From positions 1-60,328 of the forward strand of contig NZ_ARXR01000018.1 of assembly GCF_015356855.1 (NCBI RefSeq): DNA of 60,328 nt. Reading direction: 5' to 3'. Each line of letters begins with the position of its first letter. Position 1 is the stretch's first letter. Both the position numbers and the translations under genes were made by a program. Below, piece by piece: positions 9,020 to 17,249 of the stretch. Source of the stretch: Alloalcanivorax venustensis ISO4. GTDB lineage: Bacteria > Pseudomonadota > Gammaproteobacteria > Pseudomonadales > Alcanivoracaceae. The notes beneath the pieces are model-generated. The model made no database searches and was not told the origin of the DNA. It saw only the letters and a list, made by a program, of their open reading frames with translations.

Positions 9020-9766
9020 TCAAGCGTCCGGTTGGTGCCGACGGCGCCCGCGCAGGCGCGCGATCAGATACATGATCAGGGCGGCCACCGCTAAACCCAG
9101 CCACTGCAGCGCGTAGGCCTGGTGGCGTTGCGGGCTCATCACCGTGGTGACGTCCTGCCAGGGCCGCGGCAACGCCGCGGCGTCGCCGAGCGGTTGATCG
9201 GGGGCCACCCGTATCTCGAAGGGCGCTAATTCTACCCCAAGTCGATGGCCGATGGCTGCAAAATCCACCTTTTGTACCCGCAACGGCCACTGATTTTCCG
9301 GCAGCGGCGTGTCCTTGAGCACGAAGGTCTGCGCCGAGGGCCGGTAAACGTTGCCGGTGAGTGTCACCGGGCCGTCCACCCGGGGCACTTCGGGCAGCCG
9401 GGCGCGATCCGCGCCGCGCGGCAGCCAGCCCCGGTTGATCAGCACCCAGCGGCCCTGGTCCGTGCGCAGCGGCGTGAGCAGAAAGTAGCCGGCCACGCCC
9501 TGGTAGGTCCGGTTGTCGAGCAGCACGGAGCGCCGGTTATCCAGCTCACCGCGGACTTGGACCGGACGGTGTTGCGGATCGTCCAGGTCCAGCGCCCGCT
9601 CCAGGGAGACCGGGGCGGCCCGGGCCTTGGCCGCCTGATCCGCCAGCCACTCGCGTTTTTCCCCCGCGCGCTGCCACTGCCACCAGGCCAGGTTCAGGCA
9701 GACGACGATCACCAGCAGGGTCAGAGCCAGTCCCAGCAGCGACCGGCGCGCATTGCGGTTTGGCAT
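9020..9766 (-). CDS. SURF1 family oxidase assembly protein
   Basis: A 248-residue SURF1-like protein that helps insert heme a3 into oxidase subunit I. It has the family architecture of one N-terminal helix, a periplasmic domain containing LLDNRTYQGVAGYFLLTPL and VLINRGWLPRG, and a C-terminal helix ending AVAALIMYLIARLRGRRRH. I chose ATG 9766 (start MPNRNARRSL); a GTG at 9784 would add six residues but has no ribosome site. It precedes the Sco-like gene by 4 bases. Confidence 0.9.
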   Translation of the reverse strand: MPNRNARRSLLGLALTLLVIVVCLNLAWWQWQRAGEKREWLADQAAKARAAPVSLERALDLDDPQHRPVQVRGELDNRRSVLLDNRTYQGVAGYFLLTPLRTDQGRWVLINRGWLPRGADRARLPEVPRVDGPVTLTGNVYRPSAQTFVLKDTPLPENQWPLRVQKVDFAAIGHRLGVELAPFEIRVAPDQPLGDAAALPRPWQDVTTVMSPQRHQAYALQWLGLAVAALIMYLIARLRGRRRHQPDA

Positions 9767-9846
9767 ATCTTTACGTGCACTCACGGGGGCGATGGCTACA
9801 ATGGGCGCGTATTGTAACCGACAACCGTAGTCCGTCGAGGTGAATT

Positions 9847-10092
9847 ATGTGGTGGGTCAAGCTGATCGTGATCGTTCTTCTTATCGCTGCCGTGGTGTCG
9901 CTGGCGCGGGCCCTGATGTCGCTGGTGCGCAACGAGGGCAAAAGCGGTAAGACCATGCGAGCACTGGCCTGGCGGGTAGGGTTCTCGGCGATGGTGTTCG
10001 TGTTCATTCTGGTGAGCATGATGATGGGCTGGATTCAGCCCCACGACGTTAATCCCACCACCCGGGGCGGGGTGCCCATCGAGCAGCAATAA
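9847..10092 (+). CDS. Twin transmembrane protein (DUF2909 type)
   Basis: An 81-residue protein with two membrane helices (about residues 3-22 and 42-62) separated by a short polar loop RNEGKSGKTMRALAWR. This matches small twin-TM DUF2909 proteins often found beside cytochrome oxidase assembly genes; function unknown. It is divergent from SURF1, with 80 bases between starts, and is followed directly by a strong terminator. Ribosome site GAGGTG lies about 6 bases before ATG 9847. Confidence 0.82.
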   Translation: MWWVKLIVIVLLIAAVVSLARALMSLVRNEGKSGKTMRALAWRVGFSAMVFVFILVSMMMGWIQPHDVNPTTRGGVPIEQQ

Positions 10093-10104
10093 CGGAGCCC
10101 CCGT

Positions 10105-10144
10105 AAAACAAAAAGCCCCGGCTTGTGACCGGGGCTTTTTGTTT
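10105..10144. terminator. Bidirectional rho-independent terminator
   Basis: A near-perfect inverted repeat has GC-rich arms (AGCCCCGG / CCGGGGCT) flanked by an A-run on the left and a T-run on the right. It therefore works in either direction: it ends the plus-strand DUF2909 gene and the minus-strand ctaE transcript that converge here. Confidence 0.9.
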
Positions 10145-10164
10145 CCAGGGTGGTGTGGCGCGGG

Positions 10165-11046
10165 TTACAGCCAGTACACCACCACGAACAGGAACAGCCA
10201 TACCACGTCCACGAAGTGCCAATACCAGGCCCCCGCTTCCCAGGCGAAATTATTCTCTTCGTTGAAGTGACCCTTGATCACGCGCAGCAGGGTCACGAAC
10301 AGGAAGAGGGTACCGATGGTCACGTGGGCGCCGTGGAAACCGGTCAGCATGAAGAACAGGCTGCCGTAAATGCCAGCGTCCAGACGCAGGCCCATTTCGG
10401 TGTAGGCGTGGATGTACTCTTCCACCTGCAGCCCCAGAAAGAAGATGCCCAGCAGCACGGTGATGCCCTGGAAGGCGATCAACCGGCCGCGCTTGCCTTC
10501 CAGCAGCGCGTGGTGGGCGATGGTCAGGGTGATGGAGCTGGTCAGCAGAATGGCGGTGTTGATCGCCGGCAGGCCCCAGGCGCCCATCGCCTGGGTGGTG
10601 GTGCCGTCCGGGGTTCTCACCAGCGGCCACATGGACTGGAAGCTCGGCCACAGCAGCTCATGGGTCATGGCGTTGCTGCCGGCGCCGCCCAGCCAGGGCA
10701 CGATCAGCCAGCGGGTGTAGAACAGCGCCCCGAAGAAGGCACCGAAAAACATCACCTCGGAGAAGATGAACCACAGCATGCCCTGACGGTAGGAGATGCC
10801 CAGCTGGTTGCTGTGCAGGCCGCCCACGGACTCCTTGATGGTGTCGCGCCACCAGATGGCGATGATGAACAGCAGGGTGGCCAGGCCGACGAAGAACAGC
10901 GGCATGCCCCAGCTGCCCTGGAAGGTATCCGGGTCAGTGGCCTGCTGAATGAAGTTGGCACCGCCCACGGCGGTGAGGAACAGGCCCACGGAGGCCGCCA
11001 GGGGCCAGGGGCTGCTCTCGGGTACGTAATACTTTTCCGTTGCCAT
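10165..11046 (-). CDS. ctaE: Cytochrome c oxidase subunit III
   Basis: A 293-residue membrane subunit of the aa3-type oxidase with seven predicted helices. Family stretches include SSPWPLAASVGLF near the N-terminus, SEVMFFGAFFGALFY, LLTSSITLTIAHHAL, and the final GAWYWHFVDVVWLFLFVVVYW. Subunit III stabilises the core and influences proton uptake. It is the last structural gene of the ctaC-ctaD-cox11-ctaE operon, 29 bases after cox11. Confidence 0.96.
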   Translation of the reverse strand: MATEKYYVPESSPWPLAASVGLFLTAVGGANFIQQATDPDTFQGSWGMPLFFVGLATLLFIIAIWWRDTIKESVGGLHSNQLGISYRQGMLWFIFSEVMFFGAFFGALFYTRWLIVPWLGGAGSNAMTHELLWPSFQSMWPLVRTPDGTTTQAMGAWGLPAINTAILLTSSITLTIAHHALLEGKRGRLIAFQGITVLLGIFFLGLQVEEYIHAYTEMGLRLDAGIYGSLFFMLTGFHGAHVTIGTLFLFVTLLRVIKGHFNEENNFAWEAGAWYWHFVDVVWLFLFVVVYWL

Positions 11047-11075
11047 GTTGAAAATGTCTCCTGTACAACCGGCCG

Positions 11076-11630
11076 TTAATTGTTCGTCGCGGCGACGCGG
11101 TCGGTAACGTCAAAAATGGTGTAGGACAGCGTCAGCGTATTGATATGACGCGGCAATTCCGGATCCAGGTAAAAAATCATCGGCATTTCCTTGCGCTCGC
11201 CCGCCGCCAGTGACTGCTGGTCGAAGCAGAAGCACTGAGTCTTGTGCAGGTAGCGCGCGGCTTCCCCGGGGGAAACCGAGGGAATGCTTTGCGTGATGAT
11301 GTCGCTGGACTTGGGATTGCTGGCGAAAAAGTTCACCAGCGTGATCTCTCCGGGGTGCACTTCCACCCGGCGCGTCGCCGAAGTGAAATCACCGTTGACG
11401 CCCTCACCCCGCTGGGTGATGAATTCAACGGTGACGGTGCGGTCTTCCACCACCTGTGACGGGCCTTCGGTGCTCGCCGTTGTGGACGTTTTTCCATTCA
11501 GACCGGTGATATCGCAGATCACATCGTAAAACGGCACCATGGCGAAGGCGAAACCGAACATCGCCACCGCCCAGATAAGCAGCTTTCTGAGCGTGCGTTG
11601 GTTGCGCTGTTGCAGGTTGTGTTCGCTCAT
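11076..11630 (-). CDS. ctaG: Cytochrome c oxidase assembly protein CtaG/Cox11
   Basis: A 184-residue copper chaperone for the CuB site of subunit I. It has an N-terminal helix (about residues 15-33, LIWAVAMFGFAFAMVPFYD) and a periplasmic Ig-like domain. The copper-binding motif is QCFCFDQQ near residues 131-138, with the conserved Cys-x-Cys, followed by FYLDPELP. It lies between ctaD and ctaE, the standard position in proteobacteria. Confidence 0.95.
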   Translation of the reverse strand: MSEHNLQQRNQRTLRKLLIWAVAMFGFAFAMVPFYDVICDITGLNGKTSTTASTEGPSQVVEDRTVTVEFITQRGEGVNGDFTSATRRVEVHPGEITLVNFFASNPKSSDIITQSIPSVSPGEAARYLHKTQCFCFDQQSLAAGERKEMPMIFYLDPELPRHINTLTLSYTIFDVTDRVAATNN

Positions 11631-11648
11631 GGTGCCGTCCGAACTCCG

Positions 11649-13247
11649 TTACTTGACTACCGGCGGGGTGTCATAGGTGTGGAACGGCGCCGGTGACGGC
11701 ACTTCCCACTCCAGACCTTCGGCGCCTTCCCAGGAACGGGCCGGGGCCTTCTCGCCTTTCTTCATGGCGCACAGTACGCACACCGCCAGGAACAGCAGCT
11801 GCGACAGACCGAACCAGAACCCGCCGATGGAGATCCAGAAGTTGTAGTCCGCGAACTGCAGCGCGTAGTCGGCGTAGCGGCGCGGCATGCCGGCCAGACC
11901 CACGAAGTGCATCGGGAAGAACAGCAGGTTCACGGAGATCAGGGAGCTCCAGAAGTGCAGTTCGCCGAGCAGTTTGTTGGGCATCACGCCGGACCACTTG
12001 GGCAGCCAGTAGTAGGCGGCGGCGAACATGCTGAACACCGCGCCGGATACCAGCACATAGTGGAAATGCGCCACCACGAAGTAGGTGTCGTGGTACTGGA
12101 AGTCCACCGGGGTGATCGCCAGCATCAGGCCGGACAGGCCGCCGCAGGTGAACAGGATCACGAAGGCGATGGCCCATTTCATGGGCAGCTCGAAGGTCAT
12201 GGAGCCGCGCCACATGGTGGCCACCCAGTTGAACACTTTCACGCCGGTGGGCACCGAGATCAGCATGGTCATGTACATGAAGAACAGGGTGCCGGCCAGA
12301 GGCATGCCCACGGTGAACATGTGGTGAGCCCAGACCACGAAGCTGAGCAACGCGATGGAGGCGGTGGCGTAGACCATGGAGGCGTAACCGAACAGCGGCT
12401 TGCGCGCGAAGGTCGGGATGATCGCCGAGATAATGCCGAACGCCGGCAAAATCATGATGTACACCTCGGGGTGCCCGAAGAACCAGAACACATGCTGGAA
12501 CAGCACCGGGTCACCGCCGCCGGCGGCGTTGAAGAAGCTGGTGCCGAAGTGACGGTCGGTGAGCATCATGGTCACCGCGCCGGCCAGAACCGGCATCACC
12601 GCGATCAGCAGGAAGGCGGTGATCAGCCAGGTCCATACGAACAGCGGCATTTTCATCAGCGTCATGCCGGGCGCGCGCAGGTTGAACACGGTCACGATCA
12701 CGTTGATGGCGCCCATGATGGAGGAGATACCCATCATGTGAACCGACAAAATGAACAGATCGGTGGAAGCCGGGCCGTACTCGGTGGAGAGCGGCGCGTA
12801 GAAGGTCCAGCCGAAGTTCGGCGCGGCCGGGTTGCCGGCGCCGAAGGCGCTCATGAACACCGAGCTGAGCAGGATCAGAAACGCGAACGGCAGGATCCAG
12901 AAGGACCAGTTGTTCATGCGCGGCAACGCCATGTCCGGCGCGCCGATCATCAGCGGAATCATCCAGTTGGCCAGACCCACGAAGCCCGGCATAACGGCGC
13001 CGAATACCATGGCGAGACCGTGAACCGTGGTCATCTGGTTAAAGAATTCCGGGTCCACGAACTGCATGCCCGGTTCCAGCAATTCGGTACGGATCACCAT
13101 GGCCAGAAGGCCGCCGGCCAGGAACATGGCGAAGCTGAACCACAGGTACAGGGTGCCGATGTCCTTATGGTTGGTGCTGAACAGCCATCGCTTCAGGCCT
13201 GTGGGGGCGTGGTGATGATGGTCATCGTGTGCTGCGGCGGTACTCAT
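11649..13247 (-). CDS. ctaD: Cytochrome c oxidase subunit I
   Basis: The 532-residue catalytic subunit carries heme a, heme a3 and CuB and pumps protons. About 12 helices are present. The key stretches are TTVHGLAMVFGAVMPGF (heme a ligand region), WFFGHPEVYIMILPAFGI (CuB His and cross-linked Tyr), and DTYFVVAHFHYVLVSGAVF (heme a3 and heme a His). The His-rich N-terminus (HDDHHHHAP) is common in this family. It follows ctaC by 13 bases. Confidence 0.97.
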   Translation of the reverse strand: MSTAAAHDDHHHHAPTGLKRWLFSTNHKDIGTLYLWFSFAMFLAGGLLAMVIRTELLEPGMQFVDPEFFNQMTTVHGLAMVFGAVMPGFVGLANWMIPLMIGAPDMALPRMNNWSFWILPFAFLILLSSVFMSAFGAGNPAAPNFGWTFYAPLSTEYGPASTDLFILSVHMMGISSIMGAINVIVTVFNLRAPGMTLMKMPLFVWTWLITAFLLIAVMPVLAGAVTMMLTDRHFGTSFFNAAGGGDPVLFQHVFWFFGHPEVYIMILPAFGIISAIIPTFARKPLFGYASMVYATASIALLSFVVWAHHMFTVGMPLAGTLFFMYMTMLISVPTGVKVFNWVATMWRGSMTFELPMKWAIAFVILFTCGGLSGLMLAITPVDFQYHDTYFVVAHFHYVLVSGAVFSMFAAAYYWLPKWSGVMPNKLLGELHFWSSLISVNLLFFPMHFVGLAGMPRRYADYALQFADYNFWISIGGFWFGLSQLLFLAVCVLCAMKKGEKAPARSWEGAEGLEWEVPSPAPFHTYDTPPVVK

Positions 13248-13260
13248 CGCTCTCCCCTCC

Positions 13261-14469
13261 CTACTCGTGGTCTTGAACGTCTTGGGGTTGAATCAAATCA
13301 CCGGTGTCGTTACCCCAAGCGTTACGCTCATAAGTAACCACGGCGGCGATTTCCCTTGGCGACAGCTGGGCGCCGAAAGCGGGCATGGCTGCGCGACCGT
13401 TGATCAGCACGTCGATGTGCTCATCAAGGTGTTCTTCGTTGGTGGCGAAGTCGCTGCCCGCGAAGGCAACGCCGACACCGCCTTCGCCGTTGTTGCCGTG
13501 GCAAACGGCACAGGCGCCGGCGTAGGTCTGCTCACCCAGTTCCAGGGCCTCGTCGAGGTCGGCGAACGGGGTCAGGTCCGGTGCCGCGGCGGCTTCTTCC
13601 TTACGCTCGGCCAGCCAGGTCTTGAACTCTTCCTGGCTCACCACCTCGGCCTCGATGGGCATGAAGGCGTGGTTCTTGCCGCACAGCTCGGCGCACTGAC
13701 CGTAGTAAGTGCCTTCCTTGCCTTCAGGCACGATCGCCCAGGTTTCGTTGACGAAGCCGGGGATGGCGTCTTTCTTGCCGCCGAGATCCGGTAGCCAGAA
13801 CGAATGGATCACGTCCGCGGCGGTGATCAGGAAGCGCACCTTCTGGCCTGACGGCAGCACCAGCGGCTTGTCCGCCTCCAGGTTGTAGTTCTTGTCCTTC
13901 TCGGGGAACTCGCTGCCCACGGCGTCCTGCGCGGTGCCGTAGGGGAACAGACCGCCGGCCAGGACCGGGTTGTTGATCTGTTCGGTCGGCGTAGCCAGGT
14001 TGGACATATAGGACACGCCGATGTTGTTGTCGTCCTCGTAGGTGAGGTACTCGTATTCCCACTTCCAGCGGTGGCCGGTGACCTTCACCGTGAGCTCCGC
14101 CTTCGAGGAGTCATCCAGCTCGATCAGCACCCGGGTGGCGGGCACCGCCATCGCGATCAGGATCACGAAGGGCACCACCGTCCACACCACTTCCAGGAGC
14201 ACGTTCTCGTGGAAGGTGGAAGGGTTGGGGTTCTTGGACCGGCGGTGGCGGATCATGGAAACCAGGATGAGCCCGAACACCAGCAGACCAATAATGGTCA
14301 CAATCCACAAAACAGTGGTATGAAGGTCGTAGACTTCCTGGCTGACGCCGGTGACACCGGGTCGCAGGTTTTCGTTGGAACGTTCAGTCCAATCGCTGGC
14401 CACGGCCATTCCGCTGATCATCAGCGAAGTGAGGCCGACCGCCGCGCGGTGGAACAGAGTTGACTGCAT
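13261..14469 (-). CDS. ctaC: Cytochrome c oxidase subunit II with fused cytochrome c domain
   Basis: A 402-residue subunit II with a signal peptide (1-24), two membrane helices (about 50-72 and 92-113) and a periplasmic CuA domain. CuA ligands are visible as His222, Cys259, Glu261, Cys263, His267 and Met270 (the QCAELCGKNHAFM stretch). A C-terminal class I cytochrome c domain follows, with the heme site Cys320-AV-Cys323-His324. The fused domain would feed electrons to CuA directly, as in caa3-type enzymes. It is the first gene of the oxidase operon. Confidence 0.96.
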   Translation of the reverse strand: MQSTLFHRAAVGLTSLMISGMAVASDWTERSNENLRPGVTGVSQEVYDLHTTVLWIVTIIGLLVFGLILVSMIRHRRSKNPNPSTFHENVLLEVVWTVVPFVILIAMAVPATRVLIELDDSSKAELTVKVTGHRWKWEYEYLTYEDDNNIGVSYMSNLATPTEQINNPVLAGGLFPYGTAQDAVGSEFPEKDKNYNLEADKPLVLPSGQKVRFLITAADVIHSFWLPDLGGKKDAIPGFVNETWAIVPEGKEGTYYGQCAELCGKNHAFMPIEAEVVSQEEFKTWLAERKEEAAAAPDLTPFADLDEALELGEQTYAGACAVCHGNNGEGGVGVAFAGSDFATNEEHLDEHIDVLINGRAAMPAFGAQLSPREIAAVVTYERNAWGNDTGDLIQPQDVQDHE

Positions 14470-14888
14470 GCGTTAGCTCCCTGTTTTCCCCAGCGTGAAC
14501 CCCCCGGAAGAAGGGGCCGCGCCTATTCTTGCCGTCACCGGCACCTGGAAAGCGAGTTTCAGGAATAGGGCTAGGTAACCCTGGTGATGCCGTGGTGCCC
14601 CGCCGGGCCCTCCCCGAAACGGGCGGGCGGCCAAGGGGGTGGCCTTGAGCCCGCCTAGCTTTTCAGGAAAATACGCGCCAAAACAATCACTTACAACGAG
14701 TAAGGGAAAGGGAGGCGTGTCTCCGGACTGCGGCAAAATGCCCCACGGCATTGTGGGCGGTAACTCTAGCCATTCAAGGGGGCAAAGTCCAGCCGGAAAG
14801 CCGCCTGGAACGGGCCTTTGGGGAGATACCGCCGAGCCGAATTGTGCTAGACTGCGCGCCCTTTCAACTCTCGGTTATATCCTTGCAC
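14470..14888. other. Long intergenic leader region of ctaC and DUF1820
   Basis: This 419-base gap separates the divergent ctaC and DUF1820 genes. No convincing gene is present: a 92-codon minus-strand frame reaches ctaC but is Gly/Pro/Arg-rich with no ribosome site. The part next to ctaC contains GC-rich self-complementary stretches (for example GGCC..GGCC around 14630-14645) that could form a structured leader. Confidence 0.6.
14668..14696 (-). promoter_or_regulatory. Candidate promoter for the ctaC operon
   Basis: Reading leftward, a -35-like TTGTAA (14696-14691) and a -10-like TATTTT (14673-14668) are 17 bases apart, each matching the sigma-70 consensus at 4 of 6 positions. The local A+T content is higher than its surroundings. 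It would give a leader of almost 200 bases before ctaC. Confidence 0.3.
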
Positions 14889-15218
14889 ATGTCGAAAAGC
14901 CGTCAAATTTACAGGGTTATTTTCCTCAATCAGGGCCAGATCTACGAAATCTACGTGGGTGAGATCTTCCAAAGTGATCTGTATGGCTTCCTGGAGGTGG
15001 AGGAATTTCTGTTCGGCGAGCGGGCCCAGGTGGTGGTGGATCCTTCCGAGGAGAAGCTCAAGAACCAGTTCGCCGGCGTGCACCGCTCGTTTATCCCGGT
15101 CAATGCCATCATCCGGATTGACGAGGTGGAGAAAGAGGGGGTAGGTAAAATTACTGAGGCGGGGAGCAATGTGACCGCGTTCCCGCTGCCGTTCGGCCCT
15201 GGTGGCGGCAAAAAATAG
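14889..15218 (+). CDS. DUF1820 family protein
   Basis: A 109-residue soluble protein of the DUF1820 family, small gammaproteobacterial proteins of unknown function. The conserved N-terminal MSKSRQIYRVIFLNQGQIYE, the YGFLEVEEFLFGE stretch and the Gly-rich end FPLPFGPGGG are seen. I chose ATG 14889 because family members begin MSK; an earlier in-frame ATG (14751) adds an implausible leader. It stands alone, divergent from the oxidase operon. Confidence 0.85.
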   Translation: MSKSRQIYRVIFLNQGQIYEIYVGEIFQSDLYGFLEVEEFLFGERAQVVVDPSEEKLKNQFAGVHRSFIPVNAIIRIDEVEKEGVGKITEAGSNVTAFPLPFGPGGGKK

Positions 15219-15617
15219 CCCCTATATAAAAAAGAAGGGCGTCCGCTTGCCGCTGAACGCCCTGAGGGTTGCCTGATTGTACTGGGAGACTTCAGAGGTT
15301 TAGTGTTCCGCCGCGCGGGAAAGTTCCCGCGCTGTTCCAAATTCGAGGGGCGATCAGCGTCCTTGCGCTATTGAGCCGTCATCCTTAGGCATTCTCGCCC
15401 GGGCGAAGCGCATCCTGCTTCCCTGGCCGCTCCTGGTCGGCCCTTCGCCCTTGACGAAGTGCATCCTTGCTCCCTGGCCCTCCTGTTGGGCCCTTCGTCC
15501 GCTACCGACGAGTGCATCGCCGATAACGTGAAGTATGAGTGGTGACGGCCGCCGGCGTTCACCCCTCTGGAGTACGGCTGTGAACCAGCGCACGCGGGTT
15601 TTTCGTATTTAACACAA
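15219..15617. other. Intergenic region with hairpins and a repeat pair
   Basis: This 399-base gap lacks a convincing gene. A stem-loop at 15237-15262 (GGGCGT/ACGCCC arms) has an A-rich left flank, so it would act as a terminator only for leftward transcription. It is followed by two 50-base repeat units at 15401-15500. Open minus-strand frames crossing the repeats encode Arg/Gly/Met-rich low-complexity peptides and are not credible genes. Confidence 0.6.
15401..15500. repeat. Tandem pair of 50-bp hairpin units
   Basis: Unit 1 is 15401-15450 and unit 2 is 15451-15500. Both share the pattern GAAG-Y-GCATCCT, CCCTGGCC, CTCCTG and GGCCCTTCG. Each unit has inverted ends: GGGCGAAG with CTTCGCCC in unit 1, GACGAAG with CTTCGTC in unit 2. 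A partial third start (CGACGAGTGCATCGCC) follows at about 15506. The pattern resembles a dispersed extragenic repeat. Confidence 0.6.
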
Positions 15618-15812
15618 TCAGCGCGAATCCCCGGGTTCCGGGCGGGTGGGGAGCAGCACGCTGCTGTTTTCCGCGACGCTGTCGCCGCTGTCGTCGTGGC
15701 GGTTTTCCTTCTGGCTTTCGGGCAACCAGGGCGCGGTGTTGCCGGCCCCGTGGGCGGGCAGCCACAGGGCGGTGGTGATGGCGAGCAGGCCTTTAATAGC
15801 AAGCTTGGTCAT
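15618..15812 (-). CDS. Small exported hypothetical protein
   Basis: Starting at the ATG with the signal-peptide-like MTKLAIKGLLAITTALWLPA, this gives 64 residues. The remainder is a polar, disordered tail (PESQKENRHDDSGDS). A GGAGCC-type ribosome site precedes ATG 15812, which is why it is preferred over the ATG 45 bases upstream. No family is recognised. It may belong with the CigR-like gene upstream on the same strand. Confidence 0.5.
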   Translation of the reverse strand: MTKLAIKGLLAITTALWLPAHGAGNTAPWLPESQKENRHDDSGDSVAENSSVLLPTRPEPGDSR

Positions 15813-15908
15813 GGTGTCGGCTCCCTGAATCGGCGTGACGGGGCGGTGCTTCCCCATTTTGAGAACCGAATGCTGGCAGGGTTCCGCGAAACATCCATGA
15901 AAGCCGGC

Positions 15909-16349
15909 TCAGTTATTGAGCTGGAACACGTCCATGATGGTCTGGGTGGCGTCCAGGATGCGCACCACCTCGTTGTCGATCACCACATCGGAATAGCCGC
16001 CCGGCGTGCGCAGCACCGAATCCGGCAGCGGGTAGCCCTGGTAGTAAAGGTCGTCCGGCAGGCGCCGCCCCTCGTTGAGCTTTTTCTGCCAGCCCGGCGG
16101 CAGGGACTGTCCGCGCGCCACTTTCTTCTGCAGCCCCGGTGGCAGGTCGCCGGCGCGGTAGCGGTTGCCGAATTCCCGCAGTGCCCGCCGTTCTTCGTCG
16201 TTGAACTGCCGGTATTGCCGGTGCTGTTCGCCGCCGGCGGCGTTCTGGGAGGCTTTCGCGCCGCCGGCCCAGGGCGGCGGCGCCGCGATGGTGGACAGCG
16301 GGGTGAGTGCCAGGGCACCGATCATCAGCGCTAACGGGCGATAGTTCAT
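15909..16349 (-). CDS. Periplasmic CigR/RcnB-like protein
   Basis: A 146-residue exported protein with a signal peptide (about residues 1-23, ending STIAA). The central part has two copies of the LPPGxQKKxxxG motif (LPPGLQKKVARGQS, LPPGWQKKLNEGR), and the C-terminus has DNEVVRILDATQTIMDVF. This layout is that of RcnB-like periplasmic proteins, including those named anti-virulence regulator CigR. The function outside that named member is unknown. Confidence 0.75.
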   Translation of the reverse strand: MNYRPLALMIGALALTPLSTIAAPPPWAGGAKASQNAAGGEQHRQYRQFNDEERRALREFGNRYRAGDLPPGLQKKVARGQSLPPGWQKKLNEGRRLPDDLYYQGYPLPDSVLRTPGGYSDVVIDNEVVRILDATQTIMDVFQLNN

Positions 16350-16515
16350 AAAAGTCCCTCTTTACTGGTGTGATCCTCAGTAGACCACGGTTGGCGGCGC
16401 GGATTCCGTGATGTTATCGCGTTCGTCGCTTGCCATCTGTAACCGGACCTATACGGTAAAGGGCGCTGTTTTGATGCGTTTTCGGGACCGTAACGGAGAG
16501 TATGGGAGAGCAACC

Positions 16516-17238
16516 ATGAGCGAAGTGATCAATACAACGGTGGACTACCAGGTGGACGGCAAGGCCTTTCAGGGCCATCTGCTGTACCGGCGCGGCGCCA
16601 CGCCCGGCCGGGGTCTGCTGATGGCGCCCAATTTCTTCGGGGTCACCGAGCGGGCGCTGGACCAGGCCGAGCAGTTGCTCGACGACGACAGCGTGATTTT
16701 CGTATTCGACCCGTTCGGCGTGGAAGGCCGGCCCCAGACACCGGAGCAGGCCATGGCCGCCATGGGCGCTCTCCGGGAAGACAACGATGCCCTGCGCGCC
16801 CGGCTCGCCGAAGCGCTGGCGGTGCTGACCCGGGAAGCCGGTGCCCTGGGCGTACCCGCCGGCCGTCTGGCGGCGTTCGGTTTCTGCTTCGGCGGCGCCT
16901 GCGTGCTGGAGCTGGCCCGGTCCGGCGCGGACCTGCGCGCCTTCGTCAGCTTCCACGGCCTGCTCGACACCCCGAGGCCCGCCGCCGGCCCGATCAAGGG
17001 CGCGGTGCTGGTGCTCAACGGCGCCGACGACCCCATGGTCAGCGACGAATCCCTGGTGGCGTTCAAGAAGGAAATGGATGCGGTGAACGCGGATTGGCAG
17101 CTCACCCACTTCGGCGGGGCGGTGCACTCCTTTACCGCGCCCAACGCGGACATGCCCGGGCGGGCAATGTACGACGCCAAGGTCGCCCGCCGCGCGTTCG
17201 CGGCCATGGACGACCTGTTCGGCGAGGTGTTCGGCTAG
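16516..17238 (+). CDS. Dienelactone hydrolase family protein
   Basis: A 240-residue cytoplasmic alpha/beta hydrolase of the dienelactone hydrolase family. The nucleophile elbow is GFCFGGA, with Cys as in true dienelactone hydrolases. The acid is likely the Asp in NGADDPMV and the base the His in FGGAVHSFT. Start MSEVINTTVDYQ at 16516 was chosen because a GGAGAGCAACC ribosome site precedes it; an upstream in-frame ATG lacks one. The substrate is not known. It is transcribed alone and converges on the alcohol dehydrogenase. Confidence 0.88.
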   Translation: MSEVINTTVDYQVDGKAFQGHLLYRRGATPGRGLLMAPNFFGVTERALDQAEQLLDDDSVIFVFDPFGVEGRPQTPEQAMAAMGALREDNDALRARLAEALAVLTREAGALGVPAGRLAAFGFCFGGACVLELARSGADLRAFVSFHGLLDTPRPAAGPIKGAVLVLNGADDPMVSDESLVAFKKEMDAVNADWQLTHFGGAVHSFTAPNADMPGRAMYDAKVARRAFAAMDDLFGEVFG

Positions 17239-17249
17239 CCCTCAGGTTT

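Noticed and set aside
11907-13337. A 476-codon plus-strand frame opposite ctaD
   Set aside because: His/Gln/Glu-rich antisense of a highly conserved subunit I gene.
14473-14751. A 92-codon minus-strand frame upstream of ctaC
   Set aside because: No ribosome site and a composition typical of GC-rich leader DNA; ends 4 bases before ctaC without conserved features.
15237-15262. Hairpin after DUF1820 as its terminator
   Set aside because: The A-run is on the left side, so it lacks a T-run for rightward transcription; at best it ends leftward transcription.
15354-15593. Small minus-strand frames across the 50-bp repeats
   Set aside because: They translate the repeat into Arg/Met/Gly-rich peptide; no signal, ribosome site or family.
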